From Acidocella aromatica (GTDB lineage Bacteria; Pseudomonadota; Alphaproteobacteria; Acetobacterales; Acetobacteraceae): 64,000 nucleotides of DNA. Below, in pieces: positions 31,597 to 40,052 of the stretch; position 1 is the first letter of the stretch, and each line of letters begins with the position of its first letter. The stretch is taken from the NCBI RefSeq assembly GCF_014201825.1, contig NZ_JACHFJ010000005.1, positions 1 through 64,000 on the forward strand, given 5' to 3'. The position numbers were made by a program, and so were the translations under genes. The notes beneath the pieces were generated by a model that did not search any database, had not been told where the DNA came from, and was given only the letters and a program-made list of their open reading frames with translations.

Positions 31597-34378
31597 GCAG
31601 GCGGCTCCCGGAAGGGTCGTAATGCACGGGGTTAACAATTTCGGCCAGCGTGTCGCCATTGCGCACGGGATCGTAAACACGGATCTGCTCGCCGATGCGC
31701 GCCGGGCCATTGGCCAGGAGCGCCAGTGCGATGGAGCCCAGCGAGGGCGAGCGCGCCGCCGAGGACACATGTCCCTGGTCGTTCTCGGCCGTAGCGGCGG
31801 CCCCGACAGGCAGCAGATGACTGCCCGCGCGGATAATGCTCACGCCATCCACAGGCCGCAGTCCCACCAGCGTCGGGCGGGCGGGATCGGTGAGCGCCGG
31901 GCGCGCGGCCAGGGCGCGGCCGATGAAGTCCTTCTTCTTCGAGAGCAGCTTGTGCAGGCCCAGATCATGCGCCGTGGTCTGGCCGTTCAGCTCCGGCCCT
32001 GCGGCATGCCCCTTCTCGATGCGCATGATGCCCAGCGCCTCGGTCCCGTAAGGCGCTATGCCGAACTCCGCCCCCGCCTCCATCAGCTTCGCCGCCAGTG
32101 CATTGCCATAGCGCGCAGGGACGGCGATCTCATAAGCCAGTTCGCCAGAGAAGGAGATGCGGAACAGCCGCGCCGGGGTGCCGCCACAAATGGTCAGCTC
32201 CGCGCAGCCCATATAGGGGAACGCCTCGTTGCCAATATCGAAGGGCGCATCAACGAGTTTCTCCAGCGTGGCGCGTGAATCCGGCCCCGCCACGGCGATC
32301 TGCGCCCATTGGTCTGTCACCGAGATGAACGTCACATCCAGCTCCGGCCACAATACCTGGGAACAGAATTCAAGATGCTGCATCACCTTCGCCGCGTTGG
32401 CGGTGGTGGTTGTCATCACGAAATGCTGCTTGCCGAGACGCGCGGTGGTGCCGTCATCCATCACCATGCCGTCCTCGCGCAGCATCAGCCCGTAGCGCAC
32501 GCGCCCCACGGCGAGGTTGGTCCAGCTATTGGTGTAGACGCATTCAAGGAACTTCGCCGCATCCGGCCCCTGGATGTCGATCTTGCCCAGCGTCGTCACA
32601 TCACAGATGCCGACATGGTTGCGCACGGTGTTCACCTCGCGCTGTGCCGCCGCCAGCCAGTCCTCGCCCGCGCGCGGATAATATTGCGCGCGCAGCCACA
32701 TCCCGGTTTCCACGAACACAGCTCCTTGCGCCTCGGAGAATTCATGCGTCGGCGCGCAGCGCGTGGGCTTGAAGAACTTGCCCTTATGCGGCCCGGCCAG
32801 AGCGCCAATCGCCACCGGGGTGTAAGGCGGGCGAAAGCGCGTGGTGCCGGTTTCCGGCACGGTCTTGCCGGTGGCCTCGGCCAGCAAAGCCAGCGCGTTC
32901 ACGTTGGCGGTCTTGCCCTGGTCGGTGGCCATGCCCAGCGTGGTGTAGCGCTTCACATGCTCCACCGAGGAGAACCCCTCCTGATGCGCGAGCCGGATAT
33001 CCTTCACCGTCACGTCGTTCTGGAAATCGACAAAGGATTTGCCAGGGTACGCGCCCACATGCCAGCAGGGCTGGATGTTGAGGTTGATGCCCTGCCCCGC
33101 CGCCTTGCCGATGACCTCCATGCCCGGCGGCAGATTGCCAGGGATGAAGGCGGAGATTGCGTCATCCCAAACCGGCTTACCGTCGAAATGCGAGGTCAGC
33201 GCCACGTTCGGGTTGAACCCGCCGGAGCTGGCGATCAGGTCGCACTCAAGCTTCAGCACGCCGCCATTGTTCAGGCGGATTTCCGCGCCCTTCACGCTCT
33301 GGCAACCCAGCGCGCGGGTGATGACAGCGCCCGCGAAGACAGGCACGCCAGCCTCCCGCGCCAGATCATGCACGAGATCGGAACTCTTCGGGCGGGAATC
33401 CACCACGCCGGAAATCTGCACCTTCGCACTGACGAGAAGCGGAATCAGGCTGGCCGCGTCATCGTTGTTGATAAACAGCACGGCATTGCGGCCAGGGGCC
33501 ACGCCGTAGCGGGTGATGTAGATGGCCACCGCACCCGCCAGCATCGAGCCGGGCTTGTCGTTATGGCCGAACACCATCGGCCGCTCCAGCGCGCCGGTGG
33601 CGAGGATCGAACGCTCCGCGACGATCTTGGTCAGACGCTGGCGTGGCGCATCGGAGACCGGCAGATGGTCGGTCAGACGCTCCAGCGCCGCATAGGTGCC
33701 GCCATCGTAAACCGCGAACACCGTGGTGCGAGGCATGAACTTCACGTTGGCAGGCAAGTCCGGCGTTTCCAGCGCCGCGTTTTCATCGCAAACCAGCACG
33801 CGCCCGCCAGACGCCGCCGCCTCGCGCGCCGCGCACAGGCCATCAGCGCCGCCGCCGATCACCAGCACATCGCAAAACTCTGTGGTTTTCTCGTAGGTAT
33901 CCGGGTCCGGCACGCCCGCGTTGCGGCCCAAGCCAGCAGCGCGGCGGATCATCGGCTCGTAGAATTTCTCCCACAGCTTCGCGGGCCACATGAAAGTCTT
34001 GTAGTAGAACCCGGCGGCGAAGAACGGCGAGAGCAGGTTGTTCACCGCCAGCGGATCGTATTTCAGCGAGAAGCCACGATTCTGGCTGCTCGCCTCAAGC
34101 CCGTTGAAAATTTCCGCCATGGTGGCGCGGGTATTCGGCTCGCGATACGCGCCGGTACGCAGCTCCACCAGCGCGTTCGGCTCCTCGGACCCTGCCGAGA
34201 GAATCCCGCGCGGGCGGTGATATTTGAAGCTGCGGCCAACAAGCTTCACGCCATTGGCGAGCAGCGCGGAGGCCAGCGTGTCCCCCGCATAGCCCTGGTA
34301 ATGTTTGCCGTCGAAGGTGAAGGAGACCGGCTTGGCGCGGTCGATCAGCCCGCCGCTGGCGATACGAAACCCGCTCAT
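31589..34378 (-). CDS. soxA: Sarcosine oxidase alpha subunit
   Basis: The 929-residue subunit of the tetrameric enzyme that oxidatively demethylates sarcosine. The N-terminal 2Fe-2S-ferredoxin-like region (VSFTFDGKHYQGYAGDTLASALLANG) is followed by a dinucleotide-binding domain (CDVLVIGGGADGLCAAREAAASGGRVLVCDE, near 170-200). An NAD domain ends at about GQGINLNIQPCWHVG. From about 560 there is a GcvT-type folate domain (GDWLAAAQREVNTVRNHVGICDVTTLGKIDIQGPDAA) that receives formaldehyde on THF. It is shorter than the roughly 1000-residue homologues, with a visible gap after the first nucleotide motif. ATG overlaps the soxD stop. Confidence 0.94.
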   Translation of the reverse strand: MSGFRIASGGLIDRAKPVSFTFDGKHYQGYAGDTLASALLANGVKLVGRSFKYHRPRGILSAGSEEPNALVELRTGAYREPNTRATMAEIFNGLEASSQNRGFSLKYDPLAVNNLLSPFFAAGFYYKTFMWPAKLWEKFYEPMIRRAAGLGRNAGVPDPDTYEKTTEFCDVLVIGGGADGLCAAREAAASGGRVLVCDENAALETPDLPANVKFMPRTTVFAVYDGGTYAALERLTDHLPVSDAPRQRLTKIVAERSILATGALERPMVFGHNDKPGSMLAGAVAIYITRYGVAPGRNAVLFINNDDAASLIPLLVSAKVQISGVVDSRPKSSDLVHDLAREAGVPVFAGAVITRALGCQSVKGAEIRLNNGGVLKLECDLIASSGGFNPNVALTSHFDGKPVWDDAISAFIPGNLPPGMEVIGKAAGQGINLNIQPCWHVGAYPGKSFVDFQNDVTVKDIRLAHQEGFSSVEHVKRYTTLGMATDQGKTANVNALALLAEATGKTVPETGTTRFRPPYTPVAIGALAGPHKGKFFKPTRCAPTHEFSEAQGAVFVETGMWLRAQYYPRAGEDWLAAAQREVNTVRNHVGICDVTTLGKIDIQGPDAAKFLECVYTNSWTNLAVGRVRYGLMLREDGMVMDDGTTARLGKQHFVMTTTTANAAKVMQHLEFCSQVLWPELDVTFISVTDQWAQIAVAGPDSRATLEKLVDAPFDIGNEAFPYMGCAELTICGGTPARLFRISFSGELAYEIAVPARYGNALAAKLMEAGAEFGIAPYGTEALGIMRIEKGHAAGPELNGQTTAHDLGLHKLLSKKKDFIGRALAARPALTDPARPTLVGLRPVDGVSIIRAGSHLLPVGAAATAENDQGHVSSAARSPSLGSIALALLANGPARIGEQIRVYDPVRNGDTLAEIVNPVHYDPSGSRLHA

Positions 34379-34626
34379 GGCAGCTCCACCTTCAGGATTT
34401 CATGCGTGGAGACATCGCGCGTGACCACCAGCCAGGCATGGCAGCCGGCGCTGTGGTACCAATACTCCTTGCGCGGGCCTTTAAGATTATCACGCATATA
34501 CACGTAATCGGTCCATTCCTTGGTGGGTTCGGCGCCGCCATCCTTGGGGCGGGTCACACCGGCATCCTGGGTGTAGAGGAATTCCTCCACGCCACGGGCG
34601 CCGCAATGGGGGCATGGGATGCGCAT
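34375..34626 (-). CDS. soxD: Sarcosine oxidase delta subunit
   Basis: An 83-residue zinc-binding subunit. CPHCGARGVEEF at the N-terminus (Cys5, Cys8) and the C-terminal YWYHSAGCHAWLVVTRD contribute the metal ligands typical of SoxD. The middle WTDYVYMRDNLKGPRKEYW is the family core. ATG overlaps the soxB TGA (TGATG) and its own stop overlaps soxA by four bases, so soxB-soxD-soxA are translationally linked. Confidence 0.93.
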   Translation of the reverse strand: MRIPCPHCGARGVEEFLYTQDAGVTRPKDGGAEPTKEWTDYVYMRDNLKGPRKEYWYHSAGCHAWLVVTRDVSTHEILKVELP

Positions 34627-35876
34627 CAGTGCAGATTCGGCTGCGCGCCGACTCCCTTTTCATCGATGAGTTTACCTTCGGCGAAGCGGTCCAGCCGGTA
34701 AGCGGCGGCCACCTTGTGCGGAGCCTCGTTGGCGATGAGATGCGCGAAGCAATAGCCCATCGCCGGCACGGCCTTGAACCCGCCATAACACCAGCCCGCG
34801 TTGATGAAGAGATTCTTCACCGGCGAGAAGTCGATGATCGGCGAGCCATCCATCGTCATGTCCATGATGCCGCCCCAGCTGCGCAGCAGCCGCGCGCGCC
34901 CGATCATTGGCATCAGCGCCACACCGCCCTCGCACACATCCTCCACTGTCGGCAGATTGCCGCGCGCGGCGTAGGAGTTGTAGCCGTCGATATCGCCGCC
35001 AAACACCAAACCGCCTTTATCCGACTGCGAAATATAAAAATGCCCCGCGCCGAAGGTGATCACGTTGTCGATCAGCGGCTTCAGCCCCTCGCTCACAAAC
35101 GCCTGCAACACATGGCTCTCGATAGGCAAACGGAACCCTGCCATATTCGCCAGCAGCGAGGACGAACCCGCCACCGCGATGCCGAGCTTCCTCGCCCCGA
35201 TGCGCCCACGCGTGGTCTCCACCCCCATCACCACGCCATTCTCCTGAATAATACCGGTGACTTCGCAATTCTCGATGATATCCACACCGCGGTCGCTGGC
35301 CGCGCGGGCATAGCCCCAGGCCACGGCATCATGCCGCACCGTGCCGCCACGGCGCTGCACCAGCGCCCCTTGCACCGGGAAGCGCGCATTGTCGTAATCC
35401 AGAAACGGAATCTCGCGGCGCAACTGCTCGCGGTCCAGCAGCTCCGCATCCACGCCGTGCAGCCGCATGGTGTTGCCGCGCCGCGCATAAGCGTCGCGCT
35501 GCGGGTCGGAGTGGTAGATGTTGAACACCCCGCGCTGGCTGACCATGGCGTTGTAATTGATGTCCTGCTCCAGCCCTTCCCACAGCTTCATGGACAGCTC
35601 GTAGAACGGGGTATTCCCCGGCAGCCCGTAATTGGAGCGGATAATGGTGGTGTTGCGCCCGATATTGCCGTTGCCGAGCCACCCTTTCTCCAGCACCGCG
35701 ATCCGCCCGACATTGTGGTTTTTCGCCAGGTAATAGGCCGTCGCCAGGCCACCTCCGCCGCCACCGATGATCACCACATCGTAAGACGGCGCGGGCGTGG
35801 CCTTGCGCCAAGCTGGCTTCCAGCCCTTGTGGCCGCGCAGGGCTTCTCGGATGACGGAAACGGCGGAATAACGCAT
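34626..35876 (-). CDS. soxB: Sarcosine oxidase beta subunit
   Basis: The 416-residue flavoprotein subunit that oxidises the N-methyl C-N bond. The FAD motif is YDVVIIGGGGGGLATAYYLAKNHNVGRIAVLEKG (about 29-62); the His normally in GGGHGLA is Gly here. The segment VRHDAVAWGYARAASDRG (about 170-187) matches the site of covalent FMN attachment. C-terminal MDMTMDGSPIIDFSPVKNLFINAGWCYGGFKAVPAMG is the DAO-type end. First gene of soxBDAG-purU-folD. There is no clean Shine-Dalgarno; the leader carries a 14-bp inverted repeat that ends a few bases before the ATG. Confidence 0.95.
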   Translation of the reverse strand: MRYSAVSVIREALRGHKGWKPAWRKATPAPSYDVVIIGGGGGGLATAYYLAKNHNVGRIAVLEKGWLGNGNIGRNTTIIRSNYGLPGNTPFYELSMKLWEGLEQDINYNAMVSQRGVFNIYHSDPQRDAYARRGNTMRLHGVDAELLDREQLRREIPFLDYDNARFPVQGALVQRRGGTVRHDAVAWGYARAASDRGVDIIENCEVTGIIQENGVVMGVETTRGRIGARKLGIAVAGSSSLLANMAGFRLPIESHVLQAFVSEGLKPLIDNVITFGAGHFYISQSDKGGLVFGGDIDGYNSYAARGNLPTVEDVCEGGVALMPMIGRARLLRSWGGIMDMTMDGSPIIDFSPVKNLFINAGWCYGGFKAVPAMGYCFAHLIANEAPHKVAAAYRLDRFAEGKLIDEKGVGAQPNLH

Positions 35877-35882
35877 GGGTAA

Positions 35883-35927
35883 AAATAATTCCTGTGGGTT
35901 AAACGATGTTATGCACAGGAATTATTT
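35883..35927 (-). promoter_or_regulatory. 14-bp perfect inverted repeat in the soxB leader; terminator or attenuator-like hairpin
   Basis: AAATAATTCCTGTG (35883-35896) is the exact inverse complement of CACAGGAATTATTT (35914-35927), 17 bases apart. On the minus strand the second arm runs into TTTTTACCC and the soxB ATG 6 bases on. The first arm begins 4 bases after the upstream metallophosphoesterase stop. It can act as that gene's terminator; its arm also contains the only AGGA before soxB. Confidence 0.75.
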
Positions 35928-35931
35928 GCTG

Positions 35932-36789
35932 TCAAACCTCCAATAGGCCCGGACAGAACTCCAGCGCCTTTTTCCCCTCATGGCTGACATACCCGCGCGG
36001 CGCGGAGACCACGCGGATTCCCTCCTGCACGGAATCGTGCCGGAAATGCGTATGCCCATGAATCCAGGCATCAGGCGGGTTGGCGCTGAACTCGGGCAGC
36101 AGGTCCGAGGCATAGGCCGGGGCAATGCCACCATCCCGCCGGCCCAGATACGCCTCGCCCGGCGCGTGATGCGTGACCACGACGATTTTCGCCTCCGGGT
36201 CCTCCTCACGCAACCGCGAGATGGTGATGTGCAGCCAGGCGCGCGAGCGCTCATGGCGCATCAGCGCGTTGTCGGGCTGGAATCGGGTGGCGATGCGGTA
36301 GATCAGCCGGTAATCGTTCATGTGCCGGCCAGCGAACTCCATCGCCTCGGCCATGTTTCCGCGCAGGGCGAAATCCGTCCACAGCGTGCAGCCAAGCACA
36401 TGCACTCGCCCGCCCGGCAGGTCGAAGCTGGCGACGGTGTTTTCGAGGTACCGCACCTTCCCCTCTGTCCGCTCCGCCGCCGAGAAGAAGGCCGGCTGCA
36501 AAAGCTGGATCTGCTGGTGGTAGAACTCATGGTTGCCCGCCACGAGCACGACGGGAATACCCAGGAAATCCGAGACCTGCTCGGCATAAACGACAGAGCG
36601 CAGCCCGACATGGATATCCCCCGCAAGTACCACGAGGTCCGCCGGTGGCAGGTTGGTGAGCATCGGCCCGCGTGAAGGGTGCTTGGGCACCCCGCTATGG
36701 CGCGAGAGAAAGCCCTTCCAGCCCGGCACACTCAGGCGCCAGCGCTCCATCTCGAGATGGAGGTCACTCATATACAGGATGCGGATCAT
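35932..36789 (-). CDS. Calcineurin-like metallophosphoesterase
   Basis: A 285-residue dimetal phosphoesterase. The five family blocks are in order: SDLHLE (D9, H11), LAGDIHVG (about 53-60), AGNHEFYH (about 84-91), VVTHHAPGEAYLG (about 200-212) and IHGHTHFRHD (about 242-251). It lacks a signal peptide and is probably cytosolic. The substrate (protein phosphatase, nucleotide or other phosphodiester) is not evident. ATG overlaps the stop of the kinase gene by four bases (ATGA), placing it in an operon with a Ser/Thr kinase. Confidence 0.9.
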   Translation of the reverse strand: MIRILYMSDLHLEMERWRLSVPGWKGFLSRHSGVPKHPSRGPMLTNLPPADLVVLAGDIHVGLRSVVYAEQVSDFLGIPVVLVAGNHEFYHQQIQLLQPAFFSAAERTEGKVRYLENTVASFDLPGGRVHVLGCTLWTDFALRGNMAEAMEFAGRHMNDYRLIYRIATRFQPDNALMRHERSRAWLHITISRLREEDPEAKIVVVTHHAPGEAYLGRRDGGIAPAYASDLLPEFSANPPDAWIHGHTHFRHDSVQEGIRVVSAPRGYVSHEGKKALEFCPGLLEV

Positions 36790-38492
36790 CTATGGCCGGT
36801 TAATAGCAGATAGAAGAACCCGGCAGCGAATATCGTGGTGAGCAGCCGCCACACATACAGCTCCGAGGCCCGCAACCGCCAGAATGGCTGATGCATCCCC
36901 TCCTCGCCCTGCACCAGCCCGGTTTGCAGCGCCTGAGCCAGCTCCCCGGCATCGGCGTAACGGTTCTCGGGACTGGGGGCCAGGGTGCGCTGCAACACCA
37001 GCCCAAGCCAGCGCGGCAAATCCGGGCGCACGCGCGCCAGAGGCAACTTCTCGCGCTGGCCGAACGGGAACGGTCCGCCGGAGAACATGCGGTAGATGGT
37101 CACACCCAGCGCATACACCTCGGTACGGGCGCTGGCCGGGGCGTTGTGCAGCAATTCGGGGGCCATGTAGCGTATGGTCCCGCCCGGCTTCACCGCCTCG
37201 GCGGCATCGATGCCCGGCAGATAGGCAAGGCCAAGGTCGAGCAGCCGCACCTCGCCGCGCTCATCCAGCAGCATCACGTTATCGGGCTTCAGGTCGCGGT
37301 GGATGATCTGGATCGCCGCCAGATCCTGCACCGCCTCGCAAAGTTTCAGCGCAATGCCTATGCCTTCCGGCAGGCCCATCGGCGGGGCGCGGTTTAGCCG
37401 TTTCTCCAGCGTCTCGCCCTGGTAAAGCGGCATGACCAGATACAGCGAGGTGCGCCGCTCGGGCGGCAGTTCCAGATACCGCACCACGTTATTGCCGCGC
37501 ACGGCGGTGCCGATCCACGCCTCGCGCATGAACCCGGCGGTGAACACCTCGTCCTGCAGCATCGAGGGCAGCGGGATCTTCATCGCCACCTCGCGCTGGC
37601 CGATGGTATCGTAGGCCGCCTTGAGGATGGTGTAGCGCCCGCGGAACAGCGTCTGCCCGATGATGAAATGATCCCACACATCGCCCTCGCGCGGGGGCGG
37701 GCGCAGTGGCAGGTCGGAGAGTGCGGCCATCGCCGCGTCGCCGTTATCCGAGGGGGCGGCGGCAATCCGCATCACCATCACGGATTTATCCATCCCCGGT
37801 AGCGGCGCCAGGGCCGAAAGCACCGCCTGGGCCAGATCCTCGTCACCCTCGGGGGGCGAGACCAGCCTCGGGGCCAGCGCGCCATAAACCAGCTCCGGCG
37901 CCACGCCCTCCACACCGCCGAGCAGGAAATACACATCCCCCTCCTCGGCGAACTCCTCGGCATGGTCCACGGTGAGATCATCGGTCAGCCCCAAGGCGCG
38001 GGCGGGCAGAAACTCGCCGGGCCGGGCATGCGGGCGCATCAGCGGCGAGAGCCCCTTTCCGCGCAGGCGGAAGAGCTGGCAGGCGCCGATCTGCACCATG
38101 CCGATCCGCCGGCGCTCCAGCAGCAGCGCCGAGAGGGAGACAGGGGCAAGATGGCGCGAGACATCGCCGTGCATCTGCCCGGCTAGCCAGCGGTTGAGCG
38201 AGACCAGCGCCTGCGATGCCGCCCGCCGGGCCGAGAGGGTGCGCTGCGCGCCGAAATACCCCTCGGCGAAGGAATGCACGGCAAGCTGCGCGGCATCGCG
38301 CGCGCCGGCCACGCTGATCTGCGTTTCGGCATGGGCGCGGGCCATTACCCCGATCACCCCGCGCTCGGGGCTCTCGAAACTTTCGCCGGTATAAACGGCG
38401 AAAAAATTATGCGAGCTGGACGACCCGCATTGCGCGGCAAAGGCCATGGCCACCCGCCATGCGCCGCTTTCTATCGGGGCTGTTTCAGCCAT
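36786..38492 (-). CDS. Fused PP2C-like/Ser-Thr protein kinase with C-terminal membrane anchor
   Basis: 568 residues. The N-terminal part (about 1-245) has the PP2C-fold pattern (AAQLAVHSFAEGYF, LNRWLAGQM, VSLSALLLERRRIGMVQIGACQLFRLRGKGLSPL), but the metal-binding Asp motifs are gone: the usual NQD.. and ADG.. positions read SHNFF and MARAHAET, so phosphatase activity is doubtful. The kinase domain (about 270-520) has lysine K305 in VAMKIP, HRDLKPDN (H398-N405), DLG in place of DFG (D419) and GTIRYMAPELL. The last 25 residues form one TM helix. It is flanked by overlaps with a cobalamin adenosyltransferase and a metallophosphoesterase. Targets are unknown. Confidence 0.87.
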   Translation of the reverse strand: MAETAPIESGAWRVAMAFAAQCGSSSSHNFFAVYTGESFESPERGVIGVMARAHAETQISVAGARDAAQLAVHSFAEGYFGAQRTLSARRAASQALVSLNRWLAGQMHGDVSRHLAPVSLSALLLERRRIGMVQIGACQLFRLRGKGLSPLMRPHARPGEFLPARALGLTDDLTVDHAEEFAEEGDVYFLLGGVEGVAPELVYGALAPRLVSPPEGDEDLAQAVLSALAPLPGMDKSVMVMRIAAAPSDNGDAAMAALSDLPLRPPPREGDVWDHFIIGQTLFRGRYTILKAAYDTIGQREVAMKIPLPSMLQDEVFTAGFMREAWIGTAVRGNNVVRYLELPPERRTSLYLVMPLYQGETLEKRLNRAPPMGLPEGIGIALKLCEAVQDLAAIQIIHRDLKPDNVMLLDERGEVRLLDLGLAYLPGIDAAEAVKPGGTIRYMAPELLHNAPASARTEVYALGVTIYRMFSGGPFPFGQREKLPLARVRPDLPRWLGLVLQRTLAPSPENRYADAGELAQALQTGLVQGEEGMHQPFWRLRASELYVWRLLTTIFAAGFFYLLLTGHR

Positions 38493-39051
38493 GCCGATGC
38501 TTCGCCGGCTGCCAGGTCACATCCCCCGCCCCATTGCCCGCGGCCACGCGGGCGAGCACGAAGAGCAGATCGGAGAGACGGTTGAGATAGATCAGCGCAA
38601 GCCGGTTCACCTTTTCCTCGGGCGCTTCCAGCAAATGCACAACCGCGCGCTCCGCCCGGCGCACCACGGTCCGCGCGAAGTGCAGATGCGCCGAACCCGG
38701 CGTGCCGCCCGGCAGGATAAAGGAGGTGAGCGGCGGCAACGCGGCGTTCAGCTGGTCGATGCGCGCCTCCAGCCAATCCACCTGCGCCTGCACGATGCGC
38801 AGCGCCGGAGCTTCGTTTTCAGCGATGGGTACGCACAGATCCGCGCCAAGATCGAACAGATCGTTCTGCACCCTGCCCAGCAGTTCATCCTCGGCCACAT
38901 GCAGCCGGGCAAGGCCGATAACGGCATTGGCCTCGTCCACCTCGCCCAGGGCAGCGATGCGCAACGATGATTTCGCCACGCGCGAACCATCGCCCAGCGA
39001 GGTTTCGCCGTGGTCTCCGCCACGGGTATAAATCTTGTCCAGTTTGACCAT
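38485..39051 (-). CDS. pduO: Cob(I)yrinic acid a,c-diamide adenosyltransferase, PduO type
   Basis: A 188-residue PduO-family ATP:cob(I)alamin adenosyltransferase that makes adenosylcobalamin. The ATP loop TRGGDHGETSLGDGSRVAKSS (about 9-29), FDLGADLC, the SFILPGGTPGSAHLHFARTVVRRAERAVV segment (about 123-151, with the catalytic Arg-Glu) and NRLSDLLFVLAR are all present. The ATG at 39051 gives the standard MVKLDKIYTRGGD start; 32 upstream codons in frame are not family-like. Its 3' end overlaps the kinase start by 8 bases. Confidence 0.94.
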   Translation of the reverse strand: MVKLDKIYTRGGDHGETSLGDGSRVAKSSLRIAALGEVDEANAVIGLARLHVAEDELLGRVQNDLFDLGADLCVPIAENEAPALRIVQAQVDWLEARIDQLNAALPPLTSFILPGGTPGSAHLHFARTVVRRAERAVVHLLEAPEEKVNRLALIYLNRLSDLLFVLARVAAGNGAGDVTWQPAKHRHG

Positions 39052-39091
39052 GCTGTACTGCACCACGGCAGACAGCGCGCCGCAAGCCGGA

Positions 39092-39883
39092 TTAGCGAGG
39101 CGCCTCGACCAGGAAATGCCCCTGCGCCGCGTGGCTGCCCTCGGCAAAGCCGCGCGCCTCGATCAGCTCGCGCACATCCGCCGTCATCTCGGCATTGCCG
39201 CAGATGATCACGCGGTCCGTGGCGATATCCAGCGGCGGCATGCCGAGATCCATCTCCAGCTTCCCCGCCTCCAGCAACGTGGTGATGCGCCCGGTGGTAT
39301 GGAACGGCTCGCGCGTGACGGTGGGGTAGAAGAACAGCTTCTTCAGCACCAGCTCGCCGAAATACTCATCCTTGAGCAGGTTGGTGATGCTGGCTTCGGT
39401 GAAGGCCAGCTCCTCCACCTTGCGCGCGCAATGCACGAACACGACGTAATCGTAGAACTCGTAGGTATCAATGTCCTTGATCACGCTAAGCAACGGCGCC
39501 ACGCCGCTGGTGGTGGCAAACAAGTAAAGCTGCTTCGCCCCCGGTTGCAGGTTGTTCAGGGTCAACGCGCCAGTTGGCTTACCGCCCACCAATACCTGGT
39601 CGCCTTCCTTCATATCGTGCAGCCGGGCGGTCAGTTCGTCGTCCCCAGCCTTGGCCAGGAAAAATTCCAGATGCTCCTCATGCACCGCGCTGCACATGGC
39701 GCTGCGCTTGAGTACCGGCTGCTCGCCCTGGGCCAAGGGCTGCCCGTCCACCACAATGCCCAACGGCGTGAACTGCCCGCACAGAAAGCGGAAACCAGGA
39801 TTGCGCGTGGTGGTGAAGCTGAACAGCGTATCCGTCCAGTTGCTGATGGAGGTTACGGTTTCGGTGTAGAGGTTCGTTGCCAT
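39092..39883 (-). CDS. fpr: Ferredoxin--NADP+ reductase paralogue with altered flavin motif
   Basis: A 263-residue FNR-family protein, close in design to the gene at 40053 (shared TETV..I..WTD.LFSFT.TRNPGFRF opening, YPTVTREPF and CG..EM.). However, the FAD motif R-A-Y-S of its neighbour is K-R-S-A here (VLKRSAMCSAVHEEHLEFF), STGTGLAPF is ATTSGVAPL, and the C-terminal EKAFVEK tail is replaced by EAPR. It may bind flavin or NADP differently. The start at 39883 (ATG) is paralogue-matched. A palindrome CAATGAT-ccat-ATCATTG lies 82 bp upstream. Redox partner unknown. Confidence 0.82.
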   Translation of the reverse strand: MATNLYTETVTSISNWTDTLFSFTTTRNPGFRFLCGQFTPLGIVVDGQPLAQGEQPVLKRSAMCSAVHEEHLEFFLAKAGDDELTARLHDMKEGDQVLVGGKPTGALTLNNLQPGAKQLYLFATTSGVAPLLSVIKDIDTYEFYDYVVFVHCARKVEELAFTEASITNLLKDEYFGELVLKKLFFYPTVTREPFHTTGRITTLLEAGKLEMDLGMPPLDIATDRVIICGNAEMTADVRELIEARGFAEGSHAAQGHFLVEAPR

Positions 39884-39964
39884 GGTCGTCTCCGCAGGGC
39901 TGCGGGCGGCTCGTTCTTGGGCCGGCGCGTGGCAAGGTTACTGCGGCGCAACCACGGGTTCATC

Positions 39965-39982
39965 AATGATCCATATCATTGC
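39965..39982. promoter_or_regulatory. FNR/FixK-like palindrome upstream of the fpr paralogue
   Basis: CAATGAT (39965-39971), CCAT, ATCATTG (39976-39982) is a perfect 7-4-7 palindrome containing the TGAT-N4-ATCA core of CRP/FNR-family sites. It is 82 bp upstream of the ATG at 39883. The outer base is A rather than the consensus T of TTGAT. Confidence 0.4.
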
Positions 39983-39986
39983 ACCA

Positions 39987-40025
39987 AAAAGCGAACGGGC
40001 CGGACGCATGATGCGCCGGCCCGTC
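39987..40025 (-). terminator. Terminator of the canonical fpr gene
   Basis: Minus-strand hairpin of ACGGGCCGG/CCGGCCCGT (plus-strand 40017-40025 and 39996-40004), then a T5 run (39987-39991) four bases on. Confidence 0.8.
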
Positions 40026-40052
40026 TTCAGTCCCTGCGGATGGTCCGCCGGA

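Noticed and set aside
32309-34507. Plus-strand open frame of 732 codons
   Set aside because: Antisense to soxA, which has full family motifs; His/Arg-rich composition is typical of a shadow frame.
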